NCBI GenBank assembly: GCA_964498525.1
Contig: CAZCGU010000017.1
Location: 1-55,714 of the forward strand
Direction: 5' to 3'
DNA length: 55,714 bases
Source of the DNA: DTU098 sp964498525
GTDB taxonomy: Bacteria; Bacillota; Desulfotomaculia; Desulfotomaculales; Pelotomaculaceae
A model generated the notes under the pieces. The model searched no databases and had not been told where the DNA came from. It worked only from the letters and a program-made list of their open reading frames with translations. The position numbers were made by a program, and so were the translations under genes. Of the stretch, positions 24,820-34,083 are shown in pieces. Every line of letters begins with the position of its first letter. Within the stretch, counting starts at the first letter, position 1.

Positions 24820-24860
24820 GAATCGCGCCCCCCTGATTAATCTCCCTGATTCCCGAAATA

Positions 24861-24896
24861 AAAGAACTTCGGAGGTAAAACCCCGAAGTTCTTTCC
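24861..24896 (+). terminator. rho-independent terminator after the SASP gene
   Basis: AAAGAACTTCGG (24861-24872) is perfectly complementary to CCGAAGTTCTTT (24883-24894) around an AGGTAAAACC loop. The A/T-rich stem base allows function in both directions. Confidence 0.8.
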
Positions 24897-25035
24897 AGCA
24901 ACGGCGCGTTATTTAAGAGTGATTCATTCATATAAACAGCTAACCAGCACTCCAATCGGCTGGTTTAAAAGCGATCGACACATCTTTTTCGTAAACCAGG
25001 ATCAAGCATGTTTTAACTTTAAACTTACCGTGAAT

Positions 25036-26139
25036 TTATGTCACTAGAAATCTGTTTTTCCCTTTAGATTTGGCTTTATAGAGCTGCTGGTCCACACTTT
25101 TAATTAATTCTTTAGCGGAATCGCCCTTCATTTCTCTGATTCCGCCGCTTAAAGTAATTCCCGTCCCATTTTCAAATTCCGCTGTTTCAACAGCCACTCG
25201 AATACGTTCAGCTAAAAAAGCGGCGTCTTTTAAAGTTGTGCCAGGCATGATGATAAGAAATTCCTCTCCGCCATATCTGCCGATAATATCTGTCGCTCTA
25301 CACGTATTAAGAAGAATTTGTGCTACTTTAATAATAATTCCGTCGCCTACCAGGTGCCCATATTCATCATTAAAATGCTTGAAATCGTCAATGTCCATCA
25401 TGATAACCGACAAAGGATATCCGATGCGCTTTGCTTTATCGATCTCTTCGCGAAGCCTCCTATATATATACTTATAATTGAATAACATGGTCATGGAGTC
25501 CCGGACAGCCAGATCTTGCAGCTGAAGGTTTTTTTTCATAATTATTTTTTTATCAATAAATGAGTTGACCCTCATTCTAAACACCATTCTATTAAATATC
25601 CAGGCGATAATATTCATCATAAAGGCATTTATAGTTAAGATTCTCACCGCATTTATATTGGTCTGGTAATATGGCAAGAGAAAGCAAAAAAATAAATATA
25701 CAAGAAAGTACATGATAAAGCTTTCCAATGGCCGCATATAAATGAAGGCGGCAATGGCGAACACAACAATTATGTAAATATGTATGGAAGCAAACTGATC
25801 CTGGGGAATAAAAGCTAAAGCGCAACCAAAAACAAGAGTTGTAAGCAGGTATACATATTGGGCAACTCTCACAGCGATATTGTTGACCGCATTAATTCTT
25901 TTGTAGATCATATATAAAATGGGTAGCATAATTATGTTAAACAGAATGAAAACAATTACCACGCCTTCTGTATAACATATTTTACCTTTAAAAAGAATGG
26001 TTATTGCTGTTTCGGCAATTATAAGTATTGTTGCAGCAATAATTAATCTTAACTGGTTCTCTCTATATATTTCACGTAAAAATTCTTCTTCGTTTTCTTT
26101 CGGCAGGTGGGTCTTGATGTTTTGAAAAAAATTCATCAT
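25036..26139 (-). CDS. membrane diguanylate cyclase (GGDEF)
   Basis: 367 residues from ATG 26139 (GGAG eight bases upstream; GTG 26148 is less likely). About six membrane helices fill residues 30-195, followed by a GGDEF domain that makes cyclic di-GMP from two GTP. Key residues are intact: the substrate motif DSMTMLFNYKYIYRRL, MDIDDFKHFNDEYGH, and the active-site RYGGEEFLIIMPGT. The product-inhibition site RxxD (RATD) lies exactly five residues before GGEEF. There is no EAL domain, so it is a pure cyclase. The N-terminal membrane part resembles no named sensor that I can identify. It is monocistronic. Confidence 0.92.
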   Translation of the reverse strand: MMNFFQNIKTHLPKENEEEFLREIYRENQLRLIIAATILIIAETAITILFKGKICYTEGVVIVFILFNIIMLPILYMIYKRINAVNNIAVRVAQYVYLLTTLVFGCALAFIPQDQFASIHIYIIVVFAIAAFIYMRPLESFIMYFLVYLFFCFLLPYYQTNINAVRILTINAFMMNIIAWIFNRMVFRMRVNSFIDKKIIMKKNLQLQDLAVRDSMTMLFNYKYIYRRLREEIDKAKRIGYPLSVIMMDIDDFKHFNDEYGHLVGDGIIIKVAQILLNTCRATDIIGRYGGEEFLIIMPGTTLKDAAFLAERIRVAVETAEFENGTGITLSGGIREMKGDSAKELIKSVDQQLYKAKSKGKNRFLVT

Positions 26140-26320
26140 ACCAACCACTCCAATTTTTTATTATTATCAATTGACCCATTGTTGTTTATAACCATAGGAT
26201 CAGGGGATCTGCCAGTTTTGCTCGGCGAAACAATTAACCCCTCCGCCCGCGAAGCCGTGACGGTGGCACTGCAACGGCAAAACTAGGTTTTATTGCCTAA
26301 GACAGCCCATTGCTGAAGGC

Positions 26321-26641
26321 CTACCCCTGTTCCTTCTCCTTTTTAAACCAGCGTAAGGGGTTAAAGTATTTCCTATATTTCATAACCAGTTCCCTGCCAA
26401 GAATAAAACCGCCGGCCCAGAATGATATTTCTCCCGTTATAATCAGGATTGTGGAAACTACTGCCTTTGTACCCACAGGATAGGGGATAAAAGGAATAAT
26501 CAGCAGACACCCGTAAAGAACAAACGAAAGTGCAATCAGAATGATGCCGACTGCGCGGGATTTCGGTTTTTCCGCCGGTTTTGTATCTTGATGAATCTTT
26601 TCGTTGTTATTGTTTGCGATTGCGCAAATCTCCGGTTTCAA
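26321..26641 (-). CDS. small membrane protein of the 'transporter suffix domain' type
   Basis: About 106 residues from TTG 26641, selected because GAGGAG lies 11 bases upstream; ATG 26665 would add eight residues but has no ribosome binding site. After an asparagine-rich hydrophilic N-terminus come two membrane helices with the pattern ALSFVLYGCLLIIPFIP and TGEISFWAGGFILGRELVMKYR, then a basic end. This matches the small domain often fused to, or found beside, transporters. It stands alone here. Its function is not known. Confidence 0.65.
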   Translation of the reverse strand: MKPEICAIANNNNEKIHQDTKPAEKPKSRAVGIILIALSFVLYGCLLIIPFIPYPVGTKAVVSTILIITGEISFWAGGFILGRELVMKYRKYFNPLRWFKKEKEQG

Positions 26642-26677
26642 AATTAAATCATCTCCTCTGTTCATTATACTTAACAT

Positions 26678-27687
26678 GCGCCGAATAAGACAGACTGACC
26701 TTGTGCGGAATATATGTTTGTAAAAATTAAATGCCTTTACATAACCCGCTACAGCGTTGAAAATGTAATCCGTTTTGCAGATGAATTTGTCGAAGTATGC
26801 CGGAGTTTGCTTCCCGGACAGAGGCAGGATCGTGCTATGGTTGGTACAGCCCGGGGTAGGGGTAAATATTTATAAGAATTATCTCGTCGTATACATGGTT
26901 TATGGTGGGTAGGTGTATATACTGCAGGTTTTTAGCACTGCCAGGTTCTTTAGGATGTAAAATATTATAGGGGGATCCCGAAATCCAGGTTGAAAATCAA
27001 TTGCAGCATATATTCACTTTTTATAAATCTTCGTATTTGTTGTATAATTATGGTGTGCCGTGATAAGGTCGTCAAGCATTGCACGTTGTTCACCTGAATA
27101 CGGTTAAAAACTAAGATCTAAAAGGAAGCGGAAGAGGGGTTGTTTTGGGTCCCGTTGACGAGTTGCTGAATTACGGTAAAATATTTGCGGGATTTGGTGG
27201 CCCCCCGGCGGATTTCGCTGCCATGCTGGGGTACGGTTGGTATGCTGTATGCCTTTTGGGGAAAAGGTAGGTGCATACCGCAGAAGATCAAATCAGTATC
27301 CTGGAATTTGCCGTTTGCTAAGGGTTTGGCTGCAGGTTTGGGGAGCTTTTAAATCCATTGAAACTTTATGATCTGAACGTTATTGATATCACGGCCTGGA
27401 AAGGGCAGCACGATGAAGTGGTGGCCAACGTCACTGGTGAGCCGGACTTCGGGTATTGCCTGTATTGTATTGATGATATTTGTCCGGATTTGTACGGGGT
27501 GAGAAAATAGTTGCCTTTACCAAGCGTTTAATGATAATGGACTCCCTGATTGGTAATATAAAATCTGTTGCCGGAAAGTTGAAACATGGTTACAGCAATT
27601 GCCAGTGTATATAAAGGAAAAATTGTTACCCGCAGTTGCTAACATGTCCTGAAAAGTTGAGTAAAAGTAGAAAGGTGAAATGGGGAA
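26678..27687. other. 1-kb region of decayed sequence without a supported gene
   Basis: Several short open stretches have protein-like composition but no family: 26714-26875 (VKIKCLYITRYSVENVIRF), about 27145-27269 (GPVDELLNYGKIFAGF, ending LGYGWYAVCLLGKR) and about 27310-27510 (LLNPLKLYDLNVIDITAWKG). Stops and frame changes separate them, so this is probably the remnant of one or two lost genes. A promoter-like pair, TTTATA at 27020 and TATAAT at 27043-27048 with 17 bases between, faces right. Confidence 0.45.
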
Positions 27688-29166
27688 ATGATGTATAAGG
27701 ACTTAGTTTGTCATATATTATTATACCTCCCAAAATTGTTATTATATTTATGCCTTGCTATTTTTATACTAATTTTTTACACCTCTCATATGACCGCTAT
27801 GAATTCATTTTTCATGTCAAGGTTAACAATTTGCTTGAACGTTTTAATGATATTTATTTTATTTATTTTAACTGCTTGTGTATCTAATAATAAATACATT
27901 TCTCGTTTTTCGTTTATTATTGCATTAGTTGCTTTGGCCTTTTGTATTCGACTAGTATGGATTATTAAAATCCCAACTCCAATTGAGTCGGATTTTGCAT
28001 TGATGTATAATGGTGCGTTGTATGTGGCTAAAGGTGACTATTCCTTTGTTCAGCAATCTTACTTTACAACATGGGTTTATCAACTTGGATTTACCATATA
28101 TGAATCATTAATAATTAGAATTTTTCATGAAGGAACAATGGTACTGAAATTATTAAATATTTTATATTGCATTGGAATTACTGTTATAATTTATTTCATT
28201 GCATCAGAAGTCTTTAACGAATGGTGCGGTCGCATTGCGAGTGTTATTTATGCTTTAAATATTCCTAATATATTATATGGATCTGTATTAACTAATCAGC
28301 ATTTAGCAACATTGTTTTTCTATTTTACGTGTTATTTATTAGTTTCCAAGTATTTTAAACATAAGTATATATGGATTTTTGCAAGTGTTACGTTAACATT
28401 GGGAGACATTATTAGACCTCTGGGTTATTTTTTTTTATTAGCTGTAGCAATTTATTTCGTTATAAGAGAAATCTCTACAGCTAATAAAACAGATAAATTC
28501 AATACCGTCAAGAAAATTCTTGGCATTGTAGCATTATTTTATATGTTTCATTGTATAATCAGCTATTCATTTATTGCTAGCGGAGTAACAAAATATCATC
28601 TAGTTAACCGAGACCCATTGTGGAAGTTTGTTTTAGGTTTTAACCATGAGACTTCTGGTAATTATTCACAAGCAGATGTTGATTATTTAATGGCTATTGA
28701 AGACATCTCCCAAAGACAGAATGAGGAACGGATTATTATTAAAGAAAGAACAGAGAATAAGGTGAAGTTATTATATTTATTATGCAAAAAGTTTTCAATT
28801 ATGTGGGGGGGGGTGGATGCATCAGGATATTGGAGTCTTAACGCGCTAAACAAGATAAATCTCGAAAACACTTTGATGAAATACGAACGTTTGATATATA
28901 TAACAACGGTGCTATTTGGCATAATTGGTTTAATATTCTTAATTATGAAAAACAACAATAGCTATCATTATTTACTCTTCTTGCTTCTAATTATTGGGTA
29001 TATTATCATTCACCTTTTTATTGAAATTCAAACAAGGTACCGATATGATATTATTCCAAGCTTTGCTATAATACAAAGCTACGGTGTATATACAGCGTAT
29101 AACATTTACAGTTTTATTGTGAAATCACGAGTTAATTGCAAAATGTTAAAAAATAAATCAGACTAA
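27688..29166 (+). CDS. GT39-like (PMT/ArnT superfamily) membrane glycosyltransferase
   Basis: 492 residues from ATG 27688. The protein is almost entirely hydrophobic helices, about eleven or more. An early periplasmic-type loop carries the acidic catalytic-style motif ESDFALMYNGALYVAKGDYSF near residue 98, as in lipid-linked-sugar-dependent GT39/PMT_2 enzymes that glycosylate proteins or envelope polymers on the outer face of the membrane. A large loop (about residues 305-390) contains IRPLGYF-type and SIMWGGVDASGYW motifs near its ends. The gene is far more AT-rich than its neighbours and is flanked by decayed sequence, so it was probably acquired. A run of nine Gs occurs at 28805. Donor and acceptor are unknown. 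Confidence 0.75.
   Translation: MMYKDLVCHILLYLPKLLLYLCLAIFILIFYTSHMTAMNSFFMSRLTICLNVLMIFILFILTACVSNNKYISRFSFIIALVALAFCIRLVWIIKIPTPIESDFALMYNGALYVAKGDYSFVQQSYFTTWVYQLGFTIYESLIIRIFHEGTMVLKLLNILYCIGITVIIYFIASEVFNEWCGRIASVIYALNIPNILYGSVLTNQHLATLFFYFTCYLLVSKYFKHKYIWIFASVTLTLGDIIRPLGYFFLLAVAIYFVIREISTANKTDKFNTVKKILGIVALFYMFHCIISYSFIASGVTKYHLVNRDPLWKFVLGFNHETSGNYSQADVDYLMAIEDISQRQNEERIIIKERTENKVKLLYLLCKKFSIMWGGVDASGYWSLNALNKINLENTLMKYERLIYITTVLFGIIGLIFLIMKNNNSYHYLLFLLLIIGYIIIHLFIEIQTRYRYDIIPSFAIIQSYGVYTAYNIYSFIVKSRVNCKMLKNKSD
28805..28813 (+). repeat. homopolymeric G9 tract inside the glycosyltransferase gene
   Basis: Nine consecutive Gs in an otherwise AT-rich gene encode W-G-G-V. Loss or gain of one base would shift the frame. 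The tract also encodes a motif that may be conserved in the family, so selection on protein sequence is an alternative explanation. Confidence 0.8.
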
Positions 29167-29635
29167 GAGGTTAAATTGATATAATGTGTAAAATCTGGTA
29201 CTAGCGACATTCATTTGGCATGTTACATCCTGGCCCTTTATTGGACAACAGAGCTACAAGGCTATCCTGTCGGGGGATGCGGAAAGGCACTTCTCTCCTT
29301 CATTTATGGCAATTAATATCTCAGGATCATCTTAGCGGGGAGCTAGGCAAATGGTTTGGCAAGCGGCGGCAGGGCCAAACCACCATGGTGAATATACCCC
29401 GGAAAAAACTGCCGCATGTTATCCGGGCGACCGGAATTTTCAATTTGATTTCCTGGCTTCAAGGGTTGTTATAAATTCGCCGCGTTAATCAGAATAAACT
29501 AATTTTTTCTCCGTACCTGCAGGACGGAGATTTTTGTTTTTTGGCCGGTTTTTAACCAGGTCTGACCCTGTAATGTATAGGGGACACAAAATGGCAGAAA
29601 ATATGTAGCATAACAGTATATCAGGGAGGTAGTTT
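29167..29635. other. 469-bp gap with unrecognised ORF and REP-like sequence
   Basis: An 84-codon frame (29220-29474; GMRKGTSLLHLWQLISQDHL) has no ribosome binding site and no recognisable family; it may be a remnant. After it come a terminator (29509-29542) and, at about 29563, the words TCTGACCCTGTAA and GGGGACAC, of a kind often seen near Y1-transposase repeats. Confidence 0.35.
29509..29542 (+). terminator. rho-independent terminator
   Basis: CTCCGT (29509-29514) pairs with ACGGAG (29524-29529), followed by ATTTTTGTTTTTT. It shields the GH13 gene from upstream transcription. Confidence 0.8.
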
Positions 29636-31876
29636 ATGCACCACAGGGTTAGGATTCACTACGATAACAAAAACGGTTTTTTAAAGCCGGTTATGTGGGT
29701 GTGGGTCAGTGACGGGGCCACCCTGGAAAGGGAAGTAAAGCCGGGCGGTTTAGATGACTTCGGGGTTTATTACGACCTGTCCTACAACCGCAGCAGTTTC
29801 AACTTTATTTTCAAGGATGGAAAAGGGGAAGACGTTCCCTGGGAAGAGGAGAAATTCAACAGATCCTTTCACGCCCATCTGGGGGAAGAAATCTGGTCCA
29901 TGGCGGACAGGCACAATATCTACAATGTTCGCCCGGCGTCCCCTGTGGGCAACGTCATCGATTATTACCGTCAAATCAGCCGCCTCGTGCCCGGGGACAA
30001 TTATTACCTTCCCAATACCGATGTTTCCGGCCTTGGTATAACCTCCATGCTGGGGGCTAATATCCTCACTGATGGGTCCGTCCTTTTCGGTTTTTTTCAC
30101 CCTTACGCAGCAAGGGTCTACCTGGTGGGGAATTTTAACGATTGGCAGTGTCCGGCGCACCCTGTGCCGCAGGGGGAAAATTTTATTCCCATGGAGCTTT
30201 ACCGGGGATTTTACTATCAGCCCAATATCTGGCTGGCGCGGCTCAGCGCCGGAATTAAACCCGGTTTCCCCATGGAGTATAAGTTTTATCTGCAGGGCGG
30301 CGCGGTTGAAAATGAACGGTTTGTGAGCGACCCCTATACCAGGCTGTACAGTGATGATTATAAATACCGCAATGCCGTGGTGGTGGATCCGACAAAATTT
30401 CAATGGACCGACCAGGACTGGAAAACACCGGACATCAAGGATTTAATCCTCTATGAATTAAATGTTTACGGTTTTACCGACAACGATACCGGGCTTCCCG
30501 AAGATATCCAGGGAACATTCCAGGGTGTTACGAGCCGGATCAAGGACGGTTATTTTGATAAATTGGGCGTAACCGCCCTGGCCCTGATGCCGACGGCGGA
30601 AGTCCCGGTGAAAAGAGGACTGGGTTACGAGCCGTGCTCCTTTATGGCCGTGGAAAAAGACTTCGGCACTCCGGACGATTTCCGGGAAATGATAAATGAA
30701 GCTCACCGGCACGGTCTGGCCGTACTGATGGATCAGGTTTTCAACCATACTTCGAACGATTTCAACCCCCTCTGGAATCTTATTGACGACGGTTCCAACT
30801 CCGGCGGCTTTTATTTCGCCGGCGAAACAATGTGGGGAAATAAAGTGGCCACGGGGAAGGACGAAGTGGACAATATGCTTATTGACTCCTGTAAAATGTT
30901 TATTAAGGAGTACCACATCGACGGGTTTCGCTTTGACGCCACCCACAGCTATTTTTTAAACCACAAATTAATGCACCGGCTGACCCACGAAATCAAAGAC
31001 AGGGGTTTCAAGTCCGACGCCATTATGATTGCCGAGAACCTGCCCAACGAAAAGGACCTGAATATTGAGGGATATAACGGCTATGCCCAGTGGTCCAACT
31101 TTTTCCACGATAAAGTCAAGGCCTTGCTGCGGGAAGGTGTGTTTGAAGGAATAGGCAACGAACCGGATAACCTGGGCGATATGATCTATTTCAGCAAGGA
31201 AAGTTTCGCGGATCACACCAATAACGTTATAAACTATTGCGAAAGTCACGACGAAAACAGCGTTCAGTTTGAGGTGGCCACCGGCGGGGAGCATTTGCGG
31301 GATCCGGAAATCAAGGAAAGAAAGGCCCGCTTGGGACTGCTGACTACCATGGTAGCCCTGGGGCAGCCCATGATTTATATGGGACAGGAGTACGGCGTGG
31401 AGAGGGAAAGAAACAGGATCAAGGTAAACTGGAGCAAGTATGCCGGGGACCACAACGAATTTTACCGGTGGGCCAGGTGCCTGATTAACCTCAGGAAAAG
31501 ATATGAAGCGCTGAGGATAAACGGCTATAACCCTGTTGAAGATGGCCGGTTCGACTGGCTTTTAGGTCCCTGGCTGGAGCAAAACAGGGGCGAGGGAAAA
31601 AGGGTCCTGGGGTGGAAAGCAAACAACGGAGCCGTCCCGCCCGAGGAACTGCTGGTCATGCTTAACTTTGAAGGGCACGATGTTCCCCTGGATGTTCCCT
31701 TTGGCCCGGGTCGCTGGATCAAGCTGGGCGATATCCGGGAGATCAACGACCTGCCCCCCGCCGGCAATAGGGACCCGCTGGACCCGGACAATATCGTCGC
31801 CGGCGGAGATGGGACTGAACAGCATTTTGTGCTGCCCCCCTATAGCGGTTTTATCTACAAACACCTGACGGCTTGA
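29636..31876 (+). CDS. GH13 alpha-amylase-family enzyme with N-terminal carbohydrate-binding modules
   Basis: 746 residues from ATG 29636 behind GGGAGG. Order: an N-terminal beta module (residues 1-110), a CBM48-like module (ARVYLVGNFNDWQ, near 162), and a catalytic barrel from about residue 280. All four GH13 blocks are present: VLMDQVFNHT (region I), GFRFDATHSYF with the nucleophile Asp (II), MIAENLPNEK with the acid Glu (III) and NYCESHDEN (IV). A beta C-terminal domain ends the protein. No signal peptide, so it is cytoplasmic and probably acts on glycogen or maltodextrins. Branching enzyme and pullulanase-like debranching remain open; the ESHDEN form of region IV slightly favours the latter. 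The converging neighbour is a GalT-like enzyme. Confidence 0.85.
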   Translation: MHHRVRIHYDNKNGFLKPVMWVWVSDGATLEREVKPGGLDDFGVYYDLSYNRSSFNFIFKDGKGEDVPWEEEKFNRSFHAHLGEEIWSMADRHNIYNVRPASPVGNVIDYYRQISRLVPGDNYYLPNTDVSGLGITSMLGANILTDGSVLFGFFHPYAARVYLVGNFNDWQCPAHPVPQGENFIPMELYRGFYYQPNIWLARLSAGIKPGFPMEYKFYLQGGAVENERFVSDPYTRLYSDDYKYRNAVVVDPTKFQWTDQDWKTPDIKDLILYELNVYGFTDNDTGLPEDIQGTFQGVTSRIKDGYFDKLGVTALALMPTAEVPVKRGLGYEPCSFMAVEKDFGTPDDFREMINEAHRHGLAVLMDQVFNHTSNDFNPLWNLIDDGSNSGGFYFAGETMWGNKVATGKDEVDNMLIDSCKMFIKEYHIDGFRFDATHSYFLNHKLMHRLTHEIKDRGFKSDAIMIAENLPNEKDLNIEGYNGYAQWSNFFHDKVKALLREGVFEGIGNEPDNLGDMIYFSKESFADHTNNVINYCESHDENSVQFEVATGGEHLRDPEIKERKARLGLLTTMVALGQPMIYMGQEYGVERERNRIKVNWSKYAGDHNEFYRWARCLINLRKRYEALRINGYNPVEDGRFDWLLGPWLEQNRGEGKRVLGWKANNGAVPPEELLVMLNFEGHDVPLDVPFGPGRWIKLGDIREINDLPPAGNRDPLDPDNIVAGGDGTEQHFVLPPYSGFIYKHLTA

Positions 31877-31932
31877 GCAGACGGGGGAGTAAATATCGCT
31901 TTTTTAGAAAACACAACCCCGGCTACAATTCC

Positions 31933-33042
31933 TTATGGCCTTATTAATCTGGCTACAGCGAAAGGATCCGAACTAATTACGCTCAGTGCGAATAATTCCA
32001 TAGCGCCAAAGTCGGCCGTGCGGTTAAAAATCTCACCCCTGTCCACCAGGCGAACCAACAGGGGGTAGTTTTCCCAGCGCCGGCGGCTGTCCTCGCCGCC
32101 TTCTTTCAGGGGGGGCAGGTAAACGGCCGCGTTGAAACTTTGCAGGCAGGTTTGTTGTTTTAGCCGGTCCAGCACACGGCCCGCCGCCCGCCCGGCTTGC
32201 CCGAGCCGGTCCAGAGTCACAGGCCCGGGGGGGAGTAAAATCCAGATCTCCTTTTCCTTTATGGGGGTAAGTATTGAGAGGAAACGGACTTCGCCGTCTT
32301 CCCAACCCAAGCCCAGGGCTCTGTACAGGGTATAAAGATCCTGAAAGTAGTCACTGCGGTAATGCTGCGCATAACGAAGACTGCAGTCCAGCAGCTGTTC
32401 CACCTTGGGATAAGGGCGTTTTTGGGCAACTGTAAGCTGAAGGTGTCCGTGCAGGATGGAAGAGCCCGCCGGCCAAAGGCAGTTCCAGATCAAAAAGGGG
32501 TAAAGCGCCGGGCCGCTTTCCGGCGCGACCCCGGTTTCAACCGCCTGAAACCACCGGGCGGCCACCCGGAAATAATCCTCCGCCATATCTTCGTTAAACC
32601 CCAGGGGGTGATGCTCCCGGGATATAATCAAGCCGTGGTAAGCGTCATACTTGGCCAGGTTGGACGCCGTAAGGCAGTATTCTCCCCGGATGCGCCCGAA
32701 CAGGTCTTCTGGGGTGCGGTCCTCCGGAGAGCAGAAGGGACAATTCTTCCGGTGTTCTTCTACCAGGGAGTCCAAATCTTTTTCCCGGAAGCAGTCCGCA
32801 GGCCGTTTGCTCCGGAGACTGTTAAAAAGCGCCCCTTCACCGGTAATCAGATTGGCCGTCCGGATAATCTTCTGGTTTTCTACCTCCGTCCTGTTTCCGA
32901 ACCTTTCTTCAACCCAGTACCGCAGATCCGGAACCAGTTCAAGTCCGCCGTGCAGGACGTCCGACTCATAGATTCTGCGCCACAGCGTGTTTTCCCGGCA
33001 GGGCAGTCCCCCCGCCAGCCGGGGCAGTTCAAAAATGGACAT
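31933..33042 (-). CDS. GalT-like nucleotidyltransferase/phosphorylase of the HIT superfamily (DUF4922-type)
   Basis: 369 residues from ATG 33042, chosen for AAAGGAG five bases upstream. The active-site histidine triad is read in GSSILHGHLQLTVAQ near residue 214 (HxHxQ, as in galactose-1-phosphate uridylyltransferases). An earlier CPFCSPEDRTPEDLFG resembles the zinc-side CxxC, and YDAYHGLIISREHHPL fits the fold. The overall sequence is not classical GalT, so the sugar phosphate is uncertain. It converges with the GH13 gene, and a carbohydrate role is plausible. Ends at 31933. Confidence 0.75.
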   Translation of the reverse strand: MSIFELPRLAGGLPCRENTLWRRIYESDVLHGGLELVPDLRYWVEERFGNRTEVENQKIIRTANLITGEGALFNSLRSKRPADCFREKDLDSLVEEHRKNCPFCSPEDRTPEDLFGRIRGEYCLTASNLAKYDAYHGLIISREHHPLGFNEDMAEDYFRVAARWFQAVETGVAPESGPALYPFLIWNCLWPAGSSILHGHLQLTVAQKRPYPKVEQLLDCSLRYAQHYRSDYFQDLYTLYRALGLGWEDGEVRFLSILTPIKEKEIWILLPPGPVTLDRLGQAGRAAGRVLDRLKQQTCLQSFNAAVYLPPLKEGGEDSRRRWENYPLLVRLVDRGEIFNRTADFGAMELFALSVISSDPFAVARLIRP

Positions 33043-33220
33043 AAAAACTCCTTTTTGTTCAACCGCCATAGGGCGGGCAGTGGGTTTAAAAGTTACCTGA
33101 TCTATGGATGCCTGTGTCTTCCCCGGTTATTTATGGGCTGTGTTCCGGCAAAAACCTCCAATCCCTCACCGAAGGAAATTCAGGTAATAAAGATGCTAAA
33201 AATCCTGAAAATCCCCGGCA

Positions 33221-33712
33221 TTAGCTGCGGGGGGCCTCAATATTGCTATTATCCTCATTGCTATTATCCTCGTTACTCATATTATCTTCATTTATCACAT
33301 CCCCCAGTGCCGTTGAACCCTCATTTTCCCCGGGGTCATTTTTTTCCTGAACGCTTTCTTCCACAGCATCATGGCCAGTCTGGCCCTTTTGGTCTTTGCT
33401 TAATAGGATCAAACAATTAGATATTTTATGGTTAATTATGCCGGCTCCCAATAAAATAACAGCAATGCCGCCGTAAACGGCGATTGATTGAAACAGCCCC
33501 GGCAGTAATTGGGTTTGGACCAATTGTTTGATAACTTCAGCAGCGGGATAACCCATCTTCACATAATGCTCAGCATTATCATTATAAATTATAATGGTGT
33601 TGATTAGGGACGCTAACGCCAGAATGGCTGTAACAGAAAAAGCAACATACAGAACAATAGAACTGACAGGTGTTTTAATCTTTTCCGGAGCGATTTGTTT
33701 TTCTAGTTCCAA
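33221..33712 (-). CDS. hypothetical two-helix membrane protein with repetitive acidic tail
   Basis: 163 residues from ATG 33712. Two clear membrane helices (VLYVAFSVTAILALASLI near residue 20 and FQSIAVYGGIAVILLGAGI near residue 76) are separated by about 40 residues. The hydrophilic C-terminus is acidic and asparagine-rich and ends in the imperfect repeat MSNEDNSNEDNSN, caused by a 15-bp tandem DNA repeat at about 33240-33287. I recognise no family. It is monocistronic between the GalT-like gene and the nrdJ leader. Function unknown. Confidence 0.6.
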   Translation of the reverse strand: MELEKQIAPEKIKTPVSSIVLYVAFSVTAILALASLINTIIIYNDNAEHYVKMGYPAAEVIKQLVQTQLLPGLFQSIAVYGGIAVILLGAGIINHKISNCLILLSKDQKGQTGHDAVEESVQEKNDPGENEGSTALGDVINEDNMSNEDNSNEDNSNIEAPRS

Positions 33713-33842
33713 AATAACGTGTCCTCTTTTCCGCCTCTACAGGCTGTAATATAAATCCCCTGGCTTTAATTCACCGGCAGCTGTACAACTGACGTTGCCG
33801 GCAAAACTAGTTTAGCGGCCAAAACTTAAAATATCCTTAAAG

Positions 33843-34000
33843 CAGGTGTTAATTTGTTAGCGGGATATAGGGGCGCAACCGAATCAAGGGCTGTTTCCTT
33901 TACTAAATTTATATTGTTACTTAAATAAAATACGAATTTTTGCGAAGAAGGATAACCGGATTGATTCGTAGAAATGATATCTCTTAACACCTGTCCCGCT
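33843..34000 (+). other. candidate pseudoknotted RNA leader upstream of nrdJ
   Basis: Two long-range complementarities cross. CAGGTGTTAA (33843-33852) is the exact complement of TTAACACCTG (33984-33993), and AGCGGGA (33859-33865) of TCCCGCT (33994-34000). Because the partners are not nested, both helices together would make a pseudoknot with a loop of about 130 bases. It ends 84 bases before the nrdJ start. No cobalamin-riboswitch B12 box was found. No protein-coding gene is supported in 33713-34083. Confidence 0.4.
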
Positions 34001-34083
34001 GGCAATAAATGTATCTTATAAAGGCTATGAGGCAATTAGCGTTCAGCGCGGCAGTAAAATAATATAGATAAAGGTGGCTGGCT

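Noticed and set aside
32362..33420. Long plus-strand frame (about 350 codons) over the GalT-like gene
   Set aside because: It lies antisense to a gene with clear HIT-superfamily motifs, and its translation is rich in Arg, Pro and Gln without any domain. High GC third positions explain it.
33826..34035. 69-codon minus-strand ORF in the nrdJ leader
   Set aside because: No ribosome binding site and no protein-like conservation; the interval is better explained by the complementary segments of a leader RNA.
33713..34083. Cobalamin riboswitch before the B12-dependent reductase gene
   Set aside because: The B12 box and the conserved GCCACTG-type core are absent.
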